NCBI RefSeq assembly: GCF_014650775.1
Contig: NZ_BMVP01000015.1
Span: 62,001-126,000 of the forward strand
Length of the DNA stretch: 64,000 nucleotides
From: Streptomyces cirratus
Lineage (GTDB): Bacteria > Actinomycetota > Actinomycetes > Streptomycetales > Streptomycetaceae
Direction: 5' to 3'
Made by a program: the position numbers and the translations under genes. The notes under the pieces were generated by a model. That model was not told the DNA's origin. It searched no databases and saw only the letters and a list, made by a program, of their open reading frames with translations. Below, one piece after another: positions 33,721 through 40,966 of the stretch (within the stretch, counting starts at the first letter, position 1; every line of letters starts with the position of its first letter).

Positions 33721-34485
33721 TCAGTGCACTCCGGCATTGAGGAACATTCCCCCGTCGATGACGAGAGTTTGCCCAGTGATCCATTCCGCTTGTGCAGATG
33801 TGAGGAACGCGGCCGCCCCTCCGATGTCCTCGGGGGCGCCGAGCCGGCCGAGCGGATAGGCGGCCGCCGCCTCCTGCTCGCGCCCCTCGTAGAGGGCCTG
33901 CGCGAATTTGGTCTTGACCACGGCGGGCGCGATCGCGTTGACCCGCACCCCCGGCGCCATTTCGTGCGCGAGCTGGAGGGTGAGGTTGACCATGGCGGCC
34001 TTGCTCATCCCGTACGCGCCGATGAAGGGCGAGGCGGAGACGCCGGCGATGGAGGCGATGTTCACGATCGCACCGCCGTTGTCCTTCTGCCAGGCGTGCC
34101 AGGTGCGCTGGGCGAAGCCGAGCGCCGAGATCACGTTGGTCTCGAAGACCTTGCGCGCCACGCCGAGGTCTAGGTCCGCGATCGGCCCGAAGACCGGATT
34201 GGTTCCCGCGTTGTTGATCAGGAAGTCCACCCGGCCGAACGCCTCCATCGTGCGTTCCACGGCGAGGGCCTGGTGCGCCTCGTCGTGCGCCTTGCCGGCA
34301 ACGCCGATCACCCGGTCCGCTCCCAGGGCCTCCACGGCCTCCTTGAGGGCGTCCTCGTTGCGTCCCGTGATGCAGACCCGGTCGCCACGGGCCACCAGTG
34401 CCTCGGCGATGCCGTAGCCGATGCCCCGGCTCGCGCCGGTGATCAGCGCGACCTTGCCGCTGTCCGTTCCTTCGTACGTCGTCAT
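33721..34485 (-). CDS. SDR-family oxidoreductase (FabG-like)
   Basis: 254 residues, classical short-chain dehydrogenase: cofactor motif TGASRGIG, structural NNAGTNP, catalytic Ser near SIAGVSASPFIGAYGMSKAA with the YxxxK lysine, and AGVRVNAIAPAVVKT-like PG region (PGVRVNAIAPAVVKTKF). It reduces or oxidises a 3-hydroxy/keto substrate with NAD(P); fatty-acyl chemistry is suggested by its position 56 bp downstream of a fabG gene in the same operon. ATG 34485 follows AGAGAGG. A perfect hairpin follows its stop. Confidence 0.92.
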   Translation of the reverse strand: MTTYEGTDSGKVALITGASRGIGYGIAEALVARGDRVCITGRNEDALKEAVEALGADRVIGVAGKAHDEAHQALAVERTMEAFGRVDFLINNAGTNPVFGPIADLDLGVARKVFETNVISALGFAQRTWHAWQKDNGGAIVNIASIAGVSASPFIGAYGMSKAAMVNLTLQLAHEMAPGVRVNAIAPAVVKTKFAQALYEGREQEAAAAYPLGRLGAPEDIGGAAAFLTSAQAEWITGQTLVIDGGMFLNAGVH

Positions 34486-34541
34486 GTGCGCCGTGCCTCT
34501 CTTCGGTTGCCGTGCCTCGCGTCGGTTGCCGTACCCCGTCG

Positions 34542-35303
34542 TCAGTTGAGGGGGCCGCCGGCCACGTACAGGACCTGGCCGGAGACGAAGCCCGCGTCCT
34601 CGCCCGTGAAGAAGGCGATGGCGCCCGCGATGTCCTCGGGGCGGCCCACGCGCTGCACCGGGATCTGGGTGGCGGCGGCGGCCTGGAACTCCTCGAAGCC
34701 CATGCCGACGCGGGCGGCGGTCTGGGCGGTCATCTCGGTGACGATGAAACCGGGGGCCACGGCGTTCGCGGTGACGCCGAACTTGCCGAGCTCGACGGCG
34801 AGCGTCTTGGTGAAGCCCTGGAGGCCGGCCTTGGCGGCGGCGTAGTTGGCCTGACCGCGGTTGCCGAGGGCCGAGCTGCTGGAGAGGTTGACGATGCGGC
34901 CGAACTTGGCCTCCACCATGTACTTCTGACAGGCCCGGGACATCAGGAACGCGCCCCTGAGGTGGACGTTCATGACCGTGTCCCAGTCGGTCTCGCTCAT
35001 CTTGAAGAGCAGGTTGTCCCGCAGCACGCCCGCGTTGTTGACGAGGACGGTCGGGGCGCCCAGCGTGCTCGCGACGCGCTCGACCGCGGCCTCCACCTGC
35101 GCGCCGTCCGAGACGTCGCAGCCGACGGCGAGGGCAGTGCCGCCCGCTGCGGTGATCGCCTCCACGGTGTCCTTGCAGGCCGCCTCGTCGAGGTCGAGCA
35201 CGGCGACCGCGCGGCCTTCCGCGGCCAGGCGTACGGCGGTCGCCGCGCCGATGCCCCGGGCCGCCCCGGTCACGATGGCTACACGCTGCTCGGTGGTGGA
35301 CAT
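34542..35303 (-). CDS. fabG: 3-oxoacyl-ACP reductase type SDR
   Basis: 253 residues. VAIVTGAARGIGAA is the NAD(P) site; VNNAGVLRDNLLFKM, NLSSSSALGNRGQANYAAAK (catalytic Ser-Tyr-Lys) and ANAVAPGFIVTEM agree with FabG-like 3-oxoacyl reductases. GAGGAG lies 8 bases before ATG 35303. It is the first gene of an operon with the SDR gene downstream, driven by the promoter at 35383-35411 with a TetR-type operator candidate near the start of transcription. An additional fatty-acid or degradation role, rather than the housekeeping FabG, is likely. Confidence 0.88.
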   Translation of the reverse strand: MSTTEQRVAIVTGAARGIGAATAVRLAAEGRAVAVLDLDEAACKDTVEAITAAGGTALAVGCDVSDGAQVEAAVERVASTLGAPTVLVNNAGVLRDNLLFKMSETDWDTVMNVHLRGAFLMSRACQKYMVEAKFGRIVNLSSSSALGNRGQANYAAAKAGLQGFTKTLAVELGKFGVTANAVAPGFIVTEMTAQTAARVGMGFEEFQAAAATQIPVQRVGRPEDIAGAIAFFTGEDAGFVSGQVLYVAGGPLN

Positions 35304-35354
35304 GCTGGGTCTCCTCGCGCTTGGGATCCTCTGGAGCGGCGTCTCACGGGTGAG

Positions 35355-35411
35355 CAACCGCTTAGTAGCTTCAGCTGAGGAGACGCTAGGAGCCCTGGCA
35401 CCCGGTGTCAA
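35355..35411 (-). promoter_or_regulatory. fabG operon promoter with downstream operator candidate
   Basis: TTGACA (35411-35406), a 17-bp spacer and TAGCGT (35388-35383) on the minus strand form the closest match to a consensus promoter in the window. Just beyond the expected start, CTACTAAGCGGTTG (35368-35355) nearly repeats the motif before the hydrolase at 399-412. Its location suits a TetR-type repressor. Confidence 0.75.
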
Positions 35412-35457
35412 CGGCACCGGGCCCCAGGGCCCCAGGTCGTACGGATCTTCCTCCGGG

Positions 35458-35841
35458 TCAGCGCACCAGCAGGTCGAGCAGCCGCCCCACCTCGGCCTCC
35501 GGATCGGCGGTCAGCCCCGTGTGCACCGGGCCCGGCTGCACGACGGTGCTGCGCGGCGCGATCAGCCACCGGAACCGGCGCCCCGGATCGTCGCCCGCCG
35601 CCTGGCCGGCACGCTCGCCACCGCTGCACAGCCCTTCGACGGCGTGCAGTGCGGCCCGTACGCCCGCGACGTCGGCCGCGGGGTCCAGGGCGCGCAGCTT
35701 GGCCTCGTCGAGGTGGGTGCGGGCGGCGACGTAGGACTTGGCCCGGCAGTAGACGATCACGCCGGCGTTGAAACACTCGCCGCGCTCCACGCGGGGCACC
35801 ACACGCACCAGCGCGTACTCGAACACGTCCCGCTTGATCAC
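35458..35841 (-). CDS. DUF3037 protein, partner of HipA-like kinase
   Basis: 127 residues (DVFEYALVRVVPRVERGECF, NAGVIVYCRAKSYVAARTHL), matching DUF3037. GTG 35841 overlaps the stop of the upstream HipA-like gene in TAGTG, so the two are translated together. DUF3037 proteins are repeatedly found next to HipA-like genes; their joint function is not established. The pair resembles a toxin-type module in arrangement only; there is no sign here of a HipB-like DNA-binding antitoxin. Confidence 0.85.
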   Translation of the reverse strand: MIKRDVFEYALVRVVPRVERGECFNAGVIVYCRAKSYVAARTHLDEAKLRALDPAADVAGVRAALHAVEGLCSGGERAGQAAGDDPGRRFRWLIAPRSTVVQPGPVHTGLTADPEAEVGRLLDLLVR

Positions 35842-36683
35842 TAGCTGTCGCTCTTCTTCTTGGTCTTGTGGGGCCACTCGGGCAGGTGGTCGGTCAGCCA
35901 GCCCGGCGGCTTGGACGGGGCCTTCGCCTGCGCCTGCATGGAGATCCTCTCGTGGACCGTCGCCGCGCGCGTCAGCAGCGCGTCCACGTACGCCCGGCGC
36001 AGCGCGTCGGTCGAGTCGAAGCCGGGCTCGTCGACCAGCCACTCGTCGGGAACGTCGGCGGCGACCTCGGTGAGCAGCTCCCTCGTGACCAGGGGAGCGA
36101 GCGCCTCGGCGGCCGCCGCGATGTCCGGGCCGAAGGGCGCCAGCACGTGGTCGGAGGCGTTGTAGGGCTTGGCGGCCGCGCTCTGGGCGGTGGGCCAGTT
36201 GTGGTGCCAGATCATGGTGGCGCCGTGGTCGATGAGCCAGACGTCCCCGTGCCAGACCAGCATGTTGGGGTTGCGCCACGAACGGTCGACGTTGTTGATC
36301 AGGGCGTCGAACCACACCACGCGCCCCGCCTCGACCGGGTCCACCTGGTACGCGAGCGGGTCGAAGCCGATCGAGCCGGGGAGGTAGTCCATGCCGAGGT
36401 TCAGCCCGCCGCTCGCCTTGAGCAGCTCCTGCACCTCCTGGTCGGGCTCGCCGAGCCCGATGACGGGGTCGAGCTGCATCTGCACCAGCCTCGGCACCCG
36501 CAACCCCAGCCGCTGCCCCAGCCGGCCGCAGATGACCTCGGCGACCAGGGTCTTGCGCCCCTGACCGGCCCCGGTGAACTTCATGACGTAGGTCCCGAGA
36601 TCGTCGGCCTCGACGATCCCCGGCAGCGAGCCGCCCTCACGCAAGGGCGTGACGTAGCGGGTCGCGATCACTTCTGTGAGCAT
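35841..36683 (-). CDS. HipA-like kinase family protein
   Basis: 280 residues. The kinase-like core carries NNVDRSWRNPNML (putative catalytic Asp and Asn) and WLIDHGATM (metal-binding Asp), as in HipA-type Ser/Thr kinases, while the usual N-terminal HipA subdomain is short. The phosphorylation target is unknown. The gene is intact and coupled to the DUF3037 gene. Its first 34 codons and 15 bp of leader are duplicated at 47011-47127, with only one amino-acid change and mostly silent differences, so this gene's 5' end marks a boundary of the polyketide island. Weak GGGAAA-type site before ATG 36683. Confidence 0.87.
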   Translation of the reverse strand: MLTEVIATRYVTPLREGGSLPGIVEADDLGTYVMKFTGAGQGRKTLVAEVICGRLGQRLGLRVPRLVQMQLDPVIGLGEPDQEVQELLKASGGLNLGMDYLPGSIGFDPLAYQVDPVEAGRVVWFDALINNVDRSWRNPNMLVWHGDVWLIDHGATMIWHHNWPTAQSAAAKPYNASDHVLAPFGPDIAAAAEALAPLVTRELLTEVAADVPDEWLVDEPGFDSTDALRRAYVDALLTRAATVHERISMQAQAKAPSKPPGWLTDHLPEWPHKTKKKSDS

Positions 36684-36698
36684 TTTCCCAGGTTATCC
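36582..36698 (-). repeat. Direct repeat, left copy (5' end of intact HipA-like gene)
   Basis: Matches 47011-47127 over 117 bp without gaps, 8 mismatches by eye. It covers codons 1-34 of the HipA-like gene and 15 bp of leader. Similarity ends abruptly on both sides. Confidence 0.9.
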
Positions 36699-36786
36699 GG
36701 CGACTGATCTTCAAATCCAAGGCATATCCCGAACGGCCGTCAACTCTGGGCCGGCAGCCCGGCGGCACGGATGCTGCCGGGGCCCG

Positions 36787-36834
36787 GTGAAGTCCAACAT
36801 CGGCCACCTGGAGGCCCCGTCCGGGACCGCCGGG
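36787..36834 (+). pseudogene. Relic of a polyketide synthase ketosynthase domain
   Basis: 16 codons on the plus strand translate to VKSNIGHLEAPSGTAG, the highly conserved KS segment holding the second catalytic histidine (KSNIGH). Upstream and downstream translation in this frame is not KS-like, so only a scrap remains. It is not from the PKS in this locus, whose segment reads KSNFGHTEAAAG, and it sits just inside the left repeat, indicating that the junction passed through other PKS DNA. Confidence 0.75.
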
Positions 36835-36854
36835 CGGCGACGCCGTCCGAGCGC

Positions 36855-39131
36855 TCATTCGATGTTCCTCCGCGCCACGCTTTCCGGCTCCGTGACCTGC
36901 CTCGGCACCGTTCGGCTCCCCACGTCCTCGCGCAGCCCCGCGCGGTCGTGCAGGCGGCGCAGTGGCGCGGGGGCCCACCAGTTGGCCCGCCCGGCCAGCC
37001 GCATGAACGACGGCACGAGCACGGCGCGGACCAGGGTCGCGTCCAGCACCACCGCCAGTGCGAGGCCGACGCCGAGCAGCTTCAGCAGCGTCACCCCGGA
37101 GACGGCGAAGATGAACAGCACCGCGGCGACGAGGACCGCCGCGGCGGTGATGATCCGCCCGGTGTGCTGGAGGCCGAAGGCCACCGACTCCGTGTTGTCC
37201 CCGGTGAGCAGGTAGCGCTCGCGGATCCGGGAGAGCAGGAAGACCTCGTAGTCCATGGAGAGGCCGAAGGCCACGCAGAAGGTCAGGATCGGGATGGTCG
37301 CGTCCAGTGTGCCGGTGTGCGGCGGGCTGCCCACCAGGAACAACAGGTGGCCCTCCTGGAAGACGAACACCATCGCCCCGAACGTGGCACTGAGGCTGAG
37401 GGTGTTGAGCGCCAGCGCCTTCACCGGCATCAGGACGCTCCCGGTGAAGAGGAAGAGCAGCACCAGGGAGGAGCCCACGACGATGCCGATCGCCGCCGGT
37501 GTGGCCCGGGCGATCGCCGACGTGCTGTCCTCGACCTCGGCGGCCCGGCCGCCCACCGACACCCGGGCGGGGCGGTGCGCCGCGCCGTCCGGTGGCGCCA
37601 CCTTCTGTAGCCGTCCGACGAGTCGGGTGCCGGCGGAGGAGTCCTGCTCCACCGCGGAGACCACGGAGAGCAGTGCGCAGTCGTCGTCCACCAGCGCGGC
37701 ACTGGCCGGGCCCGGCCCCTGGACCCGGTGGCCGGCGACGTAGCTGCCGGTGGCCGCGGTCACCCGGCGGACGTCGCGCACCGCGGACAGGGCACGGGCG
37801 TAGGGCTCCAGGGCCTGGGTACGGTCGCGCCCCACGCCCTCCACCACCACCGGTACGGTGCCCAGCACGTCGGCGTCGAACCGGTCGCGCAGCAACTGCG
37901 TGGCACGGTGCACCTGGGAGTCGGCGGGCAGCGAGCGGTCGTCGAACAGGCCGGGAGAGACCCGGGTGAACGGGGACGCGAGGACGGCCAGTACCAGCAC
38001 CGCGCCGCCTCCGTAGAGCACCGGGCGCCGCATCACCACCCGGGCGAACCGGTACCAGCGGCCGGTCTCGGGCGCCGCCGCCGGGCCCGCCGGACCGCGT
38101 AACCGGGCGAAGACGTCGTAGCGGTTGACCCGGTGGCCCAGGACGGCCAGCAGCGCGGGCAGCACGAGGACCGCCCCCGCCGCGGCGGAGAGCACCACCG
38201 CGATGCCCCCGTAGGCGAAGGACCGCAGGAAGTACTGGGGGAAGACCAGCAGGGCGACCAGGGACAGGGCCACCGTCAGCCCGGAGAACGCGACCGTCCG
38301 CCCGGCCCGGCGCACCGTGGGCCCCAGGGCCTGCCGTACCGTGGCGCCGCCTCCCAGCTCCTCCCGGAAACGGGCGAGGAGGAACAGGCTGTAGTCGATG
38401 CCGAGGCCGAGACCGAGCGCGGTGGTGGAGTTCATCGCGTACACGGAGATCGACACGGTGGCCCCCAGGGCGTTCAGCGCGGCCCGGCTCACCAGCACCG
38501 ACAGCAGCGCGATGACCAGCGGCAGGGCGGCGGCCACCACGCTACCGAAGACCAGCAGGAGCAGGACGAGGGTGATCGGCATGGCGATCGTCTCGGCCAG
38601 CAGCAGGTCGTGTGCGGTGCGCTTGCCCACCTCCGACTGCACTTGCGCGGGGCCGGCCGCCATGACCGTCAGCCCCTGCGCGTGGCGTCGGATGTCGGGC
38701 ACCAGCCGCTCGGCGGTCCTCGCCCTGTCGTCCTCGTCACCGAGCAGCGAGAGCGAGATCAGGCCGAGGGATCCGTCGCGGGAGCGCAGCGCGGGGGCGC
38801 GCCCCGCCGTCCAGTACGAGGTGGCCGCCCGCACGCCCGGGGCCTGCGCGGCGCGCCGGGTCAGGGCGGTGCCGAGGGAGGCCGTCGCCGGTGAATCGAC
38901 CGGATCGGCCCCGCGCAGCAGCAGCACCAGGTCGTCGTCGGCGGACGGGAAGTGCTCGGCCACCAGACGCGCGGCGCGGGAGGACGGTGCGCCGGGGTCG
39001 GAGAACCCGCCGTGGACCAGCCGGTGTTCCACGCCCAGGCCGCCGATCGCGGCCAGGACCAGGGCGAGCGCGCTCACCCACAGCACGGTGAAGCGCCGCC
39101 GGTACAGCGCCGCGCTGAAGCGGTCGGACAT
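36855..39131 (-). CDS. MMPL-family RND exporter
   Basis: 758 residues with two RND halves. Each half has an extracytoplasmic loop domain (about 35-190 and 375-520) and a membrane bundle; signature helices GLGIDYSLFLLARFREE and FGLSMDYEVFLLSRIRE carry the proton-relay Asp residues. MMPL proteins export lipids and polyketides. It is intact, with GGGGAGG 8 bases before ATG 39131, and is the only transporter in the polyketide locus, divergent from the thioesterase gene, so export of the lipid-like product is the most likely job. Confidence 0.92.
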   Translation of the reverse strand: MSDRFSAALYRRRFTVLWVSALALVLAAIGGLGVEHRLVHGGFSDPGAPSSRAARLVAEHFPSADDDLVLLLRGADPVDSPATASLGTALTRRAAQAPGVRAATSYWTAGRAPALRSRDGSLGLISLSLLGDEDDRARTAERLVPDIRRHAQGLTVMAAGPAQVQSEVGKRTAHDLLLAETIAMPITLVLLLLVFGSVVAAALPLVIALLSVLVSRAALNALGATVSISVYAMNSTTALGLGLGIDYSLFLLARFREELGGGATVRQALGPTVRRAGRTVAFSGLTVALSLVALLVFPQYFLRSFAYGGIAVVLSAAAGAVLVLPALLAVLGHRVNRYDVFARLRGPAGPAAAPETGRWYRFARVVMRRPVLYGGGAVLVLAVLASPFTRVSPGLFDDRSLPADSQVHRATQLLRDRFDADVLGTVPVVVEGVGRDRTQALEPYARALSAVRDVRRVTAATGSYVAGHRVQGPGPASAALVDDDCALLSVVSAVEQDSSAGTRLVGRLQKVAPPDGAAHRPARVSVGGRAAEVEDSTSAIARATPAAIGIVVGSSLVLLFLFTGSVLMPVKALALNTLSLSATFGAMVFVFQEGHLLFLVGSPPHTGTLDATIPILTFCVAFGLSMDYEVFLLSRIRERYLLTGDNTESVAFGLQHTGRIITAAAVLVAAVLFIFAVSGVTLLKLLGVGLALAVVLDATLVRAVLVPSFMRLAGRANWWAPAPLRRLHDRAGLREDVGSRTVPRQVTEPESVARRNIE

Positions 39132-39190
39132 TACGGGACCTCCCCGGTCGAACGGCGACGCGGCTCGGCCTCGCCTGCTGGTGAGCTCGG

Positions 39191-39219
39191 TTGAGAGCCG
39201 GGTCCGCGGTCGCGATACT
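39191..39219 (+). promoter_or_regulatory. Promoter of the thioesterase gene
   Basis: TTGAGA (39191-39196), a 17-bp spacer and GATACT (39214-39219). Transcription would begin near 39226, giving a leader of about 30 bases before ATG 39257. Confidence 0.65.
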
Positions 39220-39256
39220 GGCTCCCGTTCGGTGATGCCGAGGTGAAGTGGGGCCC

Positions 39257-40171
39257 ATGGACCAGGAACGCGCGCTGCTGGACCTGCTCGGCCTGCTCGA
39301 CCCCGACCCCGAACCCGCGCCGGACCGGTCTGACGGGGAGCGCTTCCTCGGCCGCCCTCCCCTGGAGCGGTCCTCCCCGGTGTACGGAGGGCACGTGGCC
39401 GCCCAGGCGCTGGCCGCGGCCGGCCGCACGGTGTCCGCCGGGCTGGCCGTGCACTCCGTGCACTGTTCCTTCCTGCGGCCCGCCCTGCCGACCGTGCCCT
39501 TCGACCACGGGGTCGAACGGGTGAGGGACAGCGGCTCCTTCGCCACCCGCCGGGTTCACACGACCCAGCGCGGCCGGGAGGTGTTCACCCTGACCGCCTC
39601 CTTCCACCGCCCGGAGCCGGGCCTCGGCCACCAGGACCCGATGCCGCCCGTTCCGGACCCGGAGTGCCTGCCGACGTACGAGGAGCGGCTGACCAAGGCG
39701 TTCGGCGAGGTGACGCAATCCCTCGGGAAGCCGTACGAGCTGCGCTTCGTCGGCCCGTTGAGTTTCGACGCGGAGAAGGACCGGTCGCAGGTGTCCTCCC
39801 GGACCCAGGTGTGGGTGCGTGCCAAGGGCGACGTGCCGTCCGAGGCGACGGCCGACCGCGAACGCCTGCTGCACGCCTGCCTGCTGGTGTACGTCTGCGA
39901 CGTCACCATGCTGGAGACGGTCCTGGTCCGGCACGGGGTCTCCTGGTTCCACGCCACCGGCTGGAGCATCGACTACACCGTGTGGATCCATCGGGCCTTC
40001 CGCGTGGACGACTGGCTGCTCTGTGCCCTGGAGACACCGGTGGCCTCCGGAGGACGGGGGCTGGTCCTGGGCCGGGTCTTCACCCGCGAGGGAGTATTGG
40101 TGGCCACCCTCGCCCAGGAGGGCCTGATCCGGATCCGCGACGGCCGCGACGGCCAAGGGGCCCTCGGCTGA
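39257..40171 (+). CDS. TesB-type acyl thioesterase
   Basis: 304 residues, a double-hotdog TesB-like enzyme. The three catalytic positions of TesB appear conserved: Asp in VYVCDVTML, Thr in WSIDYTVWIHR and Gln in LVATLAQEGLIR. It probably cleaves the finished chain from the ACP of the PKS, which has no TE domain of its own; hydrolysis of acyl-CoA is the alternative. It has its own promoter and is the only plus-strand gene in the locus, lying between the exporter and the ketoreductase. A GTG three codons upstream (39248) is a possible alternative start. Confidence 0.9.
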   Translation: MDQERALLDLLGLLDPDPEPAPDRSDGERFLGRPPLERSSPVYGGHVAAQALAAAGRTVSAGLAVHSVHCSFLRPALPTVPFDHGVERVRDSGSFATRRVHTTQRGREVFTLTASFHRPEPGLGHQDPMPPVPDPECLPTYEERLTKAFGEVTQSLGKPYELRFVGPLSFDAEKDRSQVSSRTQVWVRAKGDVPSEATADRERLLHACLLVYVCDVTMLETVLVRHGVSWFHATGWSIDYTVWIHRAFRVDDWLLCALETPVASGGRGLVLGRVFTREGVLVATLAQEGLIRIRDGRDGQGALG

Positions 40172-40204
40172 GGGCCCCACGCCCGCGCACGGCACCCGCA
40201 CGGC

Positions 40205-40966
40205 CTACACGACCAGTCCGCCGGAGATCTCGATGGCCTGCCCGGTGATATAGCGAGCCCGGTCGGACGCGAGGAAGCACACCAGGTGTGCCACGTCCTC
40301 CGGGGAGCCGAACGCGTGGCCGGGGATCAGGGACTTGAGGAACTCGGCCTTCTCCTCCGGGATCGCCGCCGTCATGTCCGTCTCGATCAGGCCGGGGGCG
40401 ACGGCGTTGACGGTGACACCCCGGGAGCCGATCTCCTTGGCCAGGGCCTTGGTGAAGCCGATGACCCCGGCCTTCGCCGCCGAGTAGGCCGTCTGGCCGG
40501 GGATGCCGTGCAGCCCGGAGGAGGAGGCGATGTTGATGATGGCGCCGCTGCGCTGCTTCACCAGGGGCATCAGCAGGGGCTTGGTGACGGTGTACATGCT
40601 GTCGAGGTTGGTACCGATGACCTCGTGCCACTGCTGCGCGCCCATGCGGGCGAACAGGGTGTCACGGGTGACGCCGGCGTTGTTGACGAGGACGTCGAGC
40701 CGGTCCAGGTGGCCCAGGGCGGCGGTGGCGAAGCGTTCGGCCTCGGCGGCGTCGGCGACGTGGGCATACAGCGGGACGCAGCGCCGGCCGGGGTGGGCGG
40801 CGCGCAGCTCCTCGGCCAGGGCACGGGCCCGTTCCTCTCCGCTGTGGTAGCCGAAGACGACGTCGGCGCCCTGCGCCAGCGCCAGCCGTACCACCGCGGC
40901 ACCGATGCCCCGCGATCCGCCGGTGATGACGCAGCCGCGCCCCGCCAGGGGGAGGTCATCCACCAC
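40205..40966 (-). CDS. Stand-alone ketoreductase (SDR) of the polyketide locus
   Basis: 253 residues. GCVITGGSRGIGAAVV binds NADPH; VNNAGVTRDTLFARM, NIASSSGLHGIPGQTAYSAAK and VNAVAPGLIETDM give the Ser-Tyr-Lys active site of FabG-like reductases. Because the PKS has DH but no KR domain, this enzyme is the obvious trans-acting reductase that makes the 3-hydroxyacyl-ACP for dehydration. Two consecutive GTG codons (40966 and 40963) can start it; both overlap the end of the radical SAM gene, so translation is coupled. Confidence 0.91.
   Translation of the reverse strand: MVDDLPLAGRGCVITGGSRGIGAAVVRLALAQGADVVFGYHSGEERARALAEELRAAHPGRRCVPLYAHVADAAEAERFATAALGHLDRLDVLVNNAGVTRDTLFARMGAQQWHEVIGTNLDSMYTVTKPLLMPLVKQRSGAIINIASSSGLHGIPGQTAYSAAKAGVIGFTKALAKEIGSRGVTVNAVAPGLIETDMTAAIPEEKAEFLKSLIPGHAFGSPEDVAHLVCFLASDRARYITGQAIEISGGLVV

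Noticed and set aside
35458..36683. HipBA toxin-antitoxin system
   Set aside because: No HipB-like helix-turn-helix protein adjoins the kinase; the partner is a DUF3037 protein, and the kinase lacks a normal HipA N-terminal region.
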